Source of the DNA: an uncultured Porphyromonas sp.
Lineage (GTDB): Bacteria > Bacteroidota > Bacteroidia > Bacteroidales > Porphyromonadaceae
Assembly: GCF_915070105.1 (NCBI RefSeq)
Contig: NZ_CAJZFJ010000073.1
Coordinates: 1-9,933, forward strand
DNA: 9,933 nt
Direction: 5' to 3'
Part shown: piece after piece, positions 5,801 to 9,933 of the stretch
How positions within the stretch are numbered: position 1 is the first letter of the stretch
Layout of the letters: each line of letters begins with the position of its first letter
The notes under the pieces: generated by a model
The model's input: the letters and a program-made list of their open reading frames with translations, nothing else
Told to the model about the DNA's origin: nothing
Databases searched by the model: none
Translations under genes and position numbers: made by a program

Positions 5801-6799
5801 TTACTTTAGCTTCTTGATGCTTTCGAAGCCTTCACCATAGACACCCTTTACTGCTCCCTGAGAGACAAATGCCTTCGGGTCTATCTCTTCAATGATGCGA
5901 GATATGGCTACGGAATACTGCTTGCGTACGACTACGAGCAGCACCTTCTGCGATTGCCCCGTGTAGCCACCTGTAGCCTCCAGCACTGTACATCCACGTC
6001 GCAGTCTAGAGATGATGGCATCGTTGATCTCCTTGTACTTTGAGCTGAAGATCATGAATTGCATGGACTGCTTGTTGTTGTTCGTGTACCAGTCCATCGT
6101 CATAGCCAATAGTACAACTTCGATGAAGGACATCACCAGCTTGTCGAAGGCTGCCAAAGCATCAATCTTGATGTCGGCCAGATAGACGTTCGCGATATAG
6201 GAGAAGAGCACGATCGAGCCGTCTACAACGATGAAGATACGTCCAAAAGACATGTTGCGGTACTTACTGATGAGAGCCACAACGACGTCTGTGCCCCCTG
6301 AGCTACCATTGACGGAGAAGATCATACCCAGTCCTAGCCCACACATCATTGCTCCTAGGATTAGGGCGAGTAGGGGCTGATCTTTGAGGATCAAGAGGTG
6401 CCAGTAGTCCTCTACCCTTGGGTCAGGTATGGCAGTACGTGTAGCGATCGGGATGATGATTGCAAGGAGCCCGATGCCTATAAGAGTCTTGATAAAGAAG
6501 TTCTTATCAAGAAAGATAAAGGCAACGAACAGGAGCGTGATGTTAATCACATTGTACGGGATATCGACCTTGACCCCCGTGATGATCGTGATGATGTTAC
6601 ATATCCCCATGAGTCCCCCGGTGGTCACACGCTGGGGGTAGATGAGGAAGCTGAATCCGACCGTGTAGAGCATGACCCCGAGGAAGACGATGAGCAGGTC
6701 ACGCCAGAAGTAGCGTGAGACAGCCTGCCTCGATAGTTCATTCCCTAGGTCTCGGAACTTCCCAGCTATGAAGTTAGCTGGGTTGAATGTCTGTGCCAT
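5801..6799 (-). CDS. YitT-family membrane protein (DUF161 plus DUF2179)
   Basis: A 332-residue inner-membrane protein of the YitT family, whose transport or other function is not established. Five to seven hydrophobic segments are visible, at about 34-54, 62-76, 84-98, 103-122, 142-164, 187-208 and 222-236. Family-typical glycine-rich signatures are present: TTGGLMGI (59-66) and NGSSGGTDVVV (164-174). The soluble C-terminal DUF2179 domain (about 243-326) contains RGCTVLEATGGYTGQSQKVL and ends with the IDPKAFVSQG type motif. The N-terminal 30 residues are polar and presumably cytoplasmic. It starts with ATG 39 bases after the leuS stop and shares the leuS strand, with no separate promoter seen, so it is probably cotranscribed with leuS. 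A strong terminator follows. Length and domain order are normal for the family. Confidence 0.92.
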   Translation of the reverse strand: MAQTFNPANFIAGKFRDLGNELSRQAVSRYFWRDLLIVFLGVMLYTVGFSFLIYPQRVTTGGLMGICNIITIITGVKVDIPYNVINITLLFVAFIFLDKNFFIKTLIGIGLLAIIIPIATRTAIPDPRVEDYWHLLILKDQPLLALILGAMMCGLGLGMIFSVNGSSGGTDVVVALISKYRNMSFGRIFIVVDGSIVLFSYIANVYLADIKIDALAAFDKLVMSFIEVVLLAMTMDWYTNNNKQSMQFMIFSSKYKEINDAIISRLRRGCTVLEATGGYTGQSQKVLLVVVRKQYSVAISRIIEEIDPKAFVSQGAVKGVYGEGFESIKKLK

Positions 6800-6838
6800 G
6801 AAATGTATTGATTGTTATATACTGCCTTGGTTTTCTCG

Positions 6839-9640
6839 CTATAGGACGATATTGATAATGCGCCCTGGTACTACTATTACCTTCTTAGGTGTCTTACCTT
6901 CTAGCCAGCGTTGTGCTTCCTCACTCTGTAGGACTAGGGCTTCGGCTTCTTCCTTCGTAGCTGTAGTGGGGATCTCGATGGTGAAGCGTGTTTTGCCATT
7001 GAAGCTCACGGGGTATTTCACCTGATCCTCGACGAGGTAGGCTTCATTATGTTCAGGCCATGTCGCCTCGACGATGGTTGTCTGTTCCCCTAGGGCATGC
7101 CATAGCTCTTCGCAGATGTGAGGAGCGAAGGGGGCAAGTAGGATAACCAAGGGCTGTAATACCTCTCTAGAGGTTGTCTTGAGGCTCTGTAGCTCATTGA
7201 TGCAGATCATGAAGGCTGCTACGGAGGTGTTGAAGGAGAACTGCTCGATGTCCTGACTAACTTTCTTGATGAGCTTATGGAGGCTCTTTAGCTCTTCCTT
7301 GCTTGCCGGGCAATCTGTGACACGTAGCCCCTCTGCTGAATAGTAGAGTCCCCATAGCTTCTTCAGGAAGCGGTGTACGCCGTCGATTCCGTTAGTGTCC
7401 CAAGGCTTGCTCTGCTCAAGAGGACCGAGGAACATCTCATAGAGGCGGAGCGTGTCGGCTCCATAGCGCTCTACGATCATATCAGGGTTCACCACGTTGA
7501 ACATGGATTTACTCATTTTCTCTACTGCCCAGCCACAGATATACTTGCCGTCCTCTAAGATGAAGTCTGCAGTTGCATATTCGGGCCTCCAAGCCTTGAA
7601 TGCCTCTAGGTCAAGGTGGTCGTTAGATACGATATTCACATCCACATGGATCGGAGTCGTGTCATACTGATCCTTTAGCCCTAGGGAGACAAAGGTATTT
7701 GTATCCTTGATTCGATAGACGAAGTTGGAACGTCCCTGAATCATCCCTTGATTGATCAGCTTCTGGAATGGTTCATCCTCCACAATCAAACCTAGGTCAA
7801 AGAGGAACTTATTCCAGAATCTGCTATAGATCAGGTGCCCTGTGGCATGTTCTGCCCCTCCTACATAAAGGTCTACGTGCCGCCAATAGGCATTCTTCTC
7901 CTTGCTGACGAGTGCCTTATCGTTATGGGGATCCATATAGCGTAGATAGTAGGCTGAGCTGCCAGCGAAGCCTGGCATCGTGCTGAGCTCATAGGGGTAG
8001 CCCTGCTTTGTGTGCCAACCTTGGGCACGCCCTAGAGGGGGCTGACCATCAGATGTAGGTAGGTACTTATCTACCTCGGGGAGGCATAGAGGGAGCTCCT
8101 CATCACTGATCGTATGTGCGATACCCTCTGCATCGTAGTAGATGGGGAAGGGTTCGCCCCAGTAGCGTTGGCGGCTGAATATGGCATCACGGAGACGATA
8201 GTTCGTACGTACTCGTCCTAGCTGATGTTCTGTGATATAAACCTTCATCTTCGCGATAGCCTCCTGTACAGATAGGCCATCGAGGAAGCCCGAGTGTACG
8301 AGCGTTCCACTCTTGCTGTCCTTGGACTCTGTCCAGCTGGAGGTGTCGGATACCTCCTCTCCCTCGGGAAGGACAACCTGTATAATAGGTAGATCAAAGT
8401 ATCTAGCAAAGGCAAAGTCCCTGCTGTCATGACCTGGTACAGCCATGATAGCACCTGTGCCGTAGCCTGCGAGTACGTAATCACTGATCCAGATGGGTAT
8501 TGCCTCGCCCGTAAGTGGATTCTCGGCATACGAGCCAGAGAAAACACCAGAGACTCGACGGTCTGCCATTCTATCGCGTTCAGTCCGTCGCTTCGTCGCT
8601 TGTAGGTATTCCTCTACAGCCTGAGCCTGATTGGCCGTTGTAACCTCTGCAACATAGTCGCTCTCTGGGGCAAGCACCATGAAACTTACCCCAAAGATCG
8701 TATCTACTCGTGTGGTGAAGACTGTTAGCTCACCTCGATGACATCCCTTACTATCCCGATCACATAGGATAGGGAAGCGTACTTCTGCTCCCTCACTTTT
8801 ACCGATCCAGTTACGCTGGGACTCTTTGAGTGATTCGCTCCAAGCTAGCCTATCAAGGCTCTCTAGCAGACGACCAGCATAGGCGGAGACACGTAGACAC
8901 CATTGGCGCATCTTGCGTTGCTCTACAGGGTGTCCGCCACGGATGCTGACGCCATCACTCACTTCGTCATTGGCAAGGACAGTACCGAGAGCTTCGCACC
9001 AATTGACCATCGTCTCGCCTAGGTAGGCTAGGCGGTAGTTCATCAGTGCCTGAGCCTGTCGAGCCTTGTCCCAGCTCTTCCACTCTTCAGCTGTGAAGCT
9101 GAGCGGCTCACTCTCGGCTGCTTCCAGAGACTCAGTGCCTTGGGCTTCTAGATGTGCTATGAGCTCAGTAATTGGGCGAGCTTGACCAACACCATAATTA
9201 TAATAGGAGTGGAAGAGACGGATGAAGACCCACTGCGTCCACCGGTAGTATTTGGGATCGGAGGTGCGCACCTCACGAGACCAGTCGAAGCTAAAGCCTA
9301 TGCGATCGAGCTGCTCTCGGTAGCGTTGGATGTTTTCTTCGGTTGTGACCTCTGGATGTTGCCCTGTCTGTATGGCATACTGTTCTGCAGGAAGTCCAAA
9401 GGCATCATAGCCCATAGGATGGAGGACATTGAAGCCACGAAGTCGCTTATAGCGAGAGAATATATCGGAGGCAATGTAGCCCAAAGGATGCCCTACATGC
9501 AGGCCTGCACCTGAGGGGTAGGGGAACATATCCAATACATAGAAGGGAGGACGGCTCTGATCCTCCGTTACTCGATACACGTTCTTCTCTCGCCAATACT
9601 CTTGCCAGCGAGCTTCAATAGCCCTAAAGTTATATTCCAT
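6839..9640 (-). CDS. leuS: Leucyl-tRNA synthetase
   Basis: Cytoplasmic class I aminoacyl-tRNA synthetase that charges tRNA-Leu and proofreads wrongly charged amino acids. The 933 residues include the HIGH motif as HVGH (48-51) in PYPSGAGLHVGH, DAFGLPAE (79-86), and the KMSKS motif (708-712). The CP1 editing domain is present with its threonine-rich TTRVDT (309-314) and GTGAIMAVPGHDSRD (394-408); Asp405 matches the conserved editing aspartate. A leucine-specific insertion sits before KMSKS (about 650-705), followed by the anticodon-binding helical domain and the C-terminal tRNA-binding domain ending in PGRIINIVL. It is longer than E. coli LeuRS (about 860), partly through an insertion near 155-200, which is usual in Bacteroidota. 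In the region homologous to the ZN-1 module only Cys215 is evident and the cysteine pair of E. coli is missing. ATG 9640 follows a -7 box by about 31 bases. Confidence 0.98.
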   Translation of the reverse strand: MEYNFRAIEARWQEYWREKNVYRVTEDQSRPPFYVLDMFPYPSGAGLHVGHPLGYIASDIFSRYKRLRGFNVLHPMGYDAFGLPAEQYAIQTGQHPEVTTEENIQRYREQLDRIGFSFDWSREVRTSDPKYYRWTQWVFIRLFHSYYNYGVGQARPITELIAHLEAQGTESLEAAESEPLSFTAEEWKSWDKARQAQALMNYRLAYLGETMVNWCEALGTVLANDEVSDGVSIRGGHPVEQRKMRQWCLRVSAYAGRLLESLDRLAWSESLKESQRNWIGKSEGAEVRFPILCDRDSKGCHRGELTVFTTRVDTIFGVSFMVLAPESDYVAEVTTANQAQAVEEYLQATKRRTERDRMADRRVSGVFSGSYAENPLTGEAIPIWISDYVLAGYGTGAIMAVPGHDSRDFAFARYFDLPIIQVVLPEGEEVSDTSSWTESKDSKSGTLVHSGFLDGLSVQEAIAKMKVYITEHQLGRVRTNYRLRDAIFSRQRYWGEPFPIYYDAEGIAHTISDEELPLCLPEVDKYLPTSDGQPPLGRAQGWHTKQGYPYELSTMPGFAGSSAYYLRYMDPHNDKALVSKEKNAYWRHVDLYVGGAEHATGHLIYSRFWNKFLFDLGLIVEDEPFQKLINQGMIQGRSNFVYRIKDTNTFVSLGLKDQYDTTPIHVDVNIVSNDHLDLEAFKAWRPEYATADFILEDGKYICGWAVEKMSKSMFNVVNPDMIVERYGADTLRLYEMFLGPLEQSKPWDTNGIDGVHRFLKKLWGLYYSAEGLRVTDCPASKEELKSLHKLIKKVSQDIEQFSFNTSVAAFMICINELQSLKTTSREVLQPLVILLAPFAPHICEELWHALGEQTTIVEATWPEHNEAYLVEDQVKYPVSFNGKTRFTIEIPTTATKEEAEALVLQSEEAQRWLEGKTPKKVIVVPGRIINIVL

Positions 9641-9933
9641 CTATCAGCTTGTGATCTTTACTTGAGTGTTGCAAAGGTACATTATTTAGAGGAAAGAGAG
9701 CTATGTCATCTAACCCTATCTTGAAGCCTTATCTAGGAGTAGCATATGGGACTCAGTAGTGCCTGGTCTGCACAATCTTTATTTCTCGGAATTGTATTCC
9801 AGATAAGCCAAGGAAATAGTCTATTATATCGGGGATAGTCTGTGGGGAACTATCTGGTGGCTATCATCTATGTTTGGAGCAGGGCCGACGCATGATCTCG
9901 CTCGCACACTCCTGCCTTTGGATCTTCGGGGGT
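9641..9933. other. Intergenic region upstream of leuS, no gene seen
   Basis: Besides the leuS promoter box, these 293 bases contain two small inverted repeats, GGAAT-TGT-ATTCC at 9788-9800 and GATAGT/ACTATC at 9834-9854, neither followed by a T run. Minus-strand frames entering from the right edge stop within about 70 bases. Plus-strand ATGs at 9870 and 9892 open frames that run off the window after 21 and 14 codons, too short to judge. Confidence 0.55.
9672..9679 (-). promoter_or_regulatory. -7 box upstream of leuS
   Basis: Minus-strand TACCTTTG (9679-9672) matches TAnnTTTG exactly and would yield a leader of about 25 bases before the leuS ATG. No good TTTG lies 19-21 bases further upstream. 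I found no T-box-like or attenuator structure between this box and the start codon, and there is little room for one. Confidence 0.5.

Noticed and set aside
8245..8547. 100-codon minus-strand frame inside leuS
   Set aside because: Out-of-frame reading of the LeuRS editing-domain region, with an arginine-rich composition typical of shadows.
9834..9854. GATAGT/ACTATC hairpin upstream of leuS as a terminator
   Set aside because: Six pairs with a nine-base loop and no T run on either strand; too weak to support.
9870..9933. Possible start of a plus-strand gene running off the right edge
   Set aside because: Only 14 to 21 codons are visible, two overlapping frames compete, and no promoter motif precedes them.

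Overview
The window looks like chromosomal DNA of a member of the Bacteroidota, most likely Porphyromonas or a close relative. Three things point there: a hybrid sensor kinase fused to an AraC-type output domain, a leucyl-tRNA synthetase with the long form usual in that phylum, and promoter-like sequences that follow the Bacteroidota consensus (TTTG about 20 bases upstream of TAnnTTTG) rather than the E. coli -35/-10 pattern. The genus is an inference. All five protein genes lie on the minus strand. The only RNA gene, tRNA-Asp, lies on the plus strand.

Layout from left to right. Bases 1-58 are a palindrome-dense, mostly alternating purine-pyrimidine tract with a 22-base tandem period. Bases 216-3128 (minus) encode a 970-residue one-protein two-component system: export signal, periplasmic TPR repeats, one membrane helix, histidine kinase, receiver and AraC helix-turn-helix. 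Bases 3129-3961 hold the kinase promoter, several hairpins and no convincing gene. Bases 3962-4035 are tRNA-Asp(GTC), with a complete promoter in front and a strong intrinsic terminator behind. Bases 4177-5680 form a probable two-gene unit, manA (mannose-6-phosphate isomerase) then a small MerR-family regulator, ending at a 17-bp inverted repeat. Bases 5731-9679 form a second unit, leuS (leucyl-tRNA synthetase) then a YitT-family membrane protein, ending at a textbook terminator. The last 293 bases contain the leuS promoter region and no clear gene.

The genes form no single pathway. leuS and tRNA-Asp serve translation. manA links fructose-6-phosphate to mannose-6-phosphate for glycan and GDP-mannose synthesis. 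The hybrid kinase senses an unknown signal and presumably controls genes outside the window, because no SusC/SusD pair or polysaccharide-degradation genes lie beside it. I see no mobile element, CRISPR array, phage or defence gene. Most of the window is ordinary core genome. What deserves a second look is the palindromic tract at the left edge, the unsettled start and lipoprotein-like signal of the sensor kinase, and the roughly 800-base gap before the tRNA with its unexplained hairpins.
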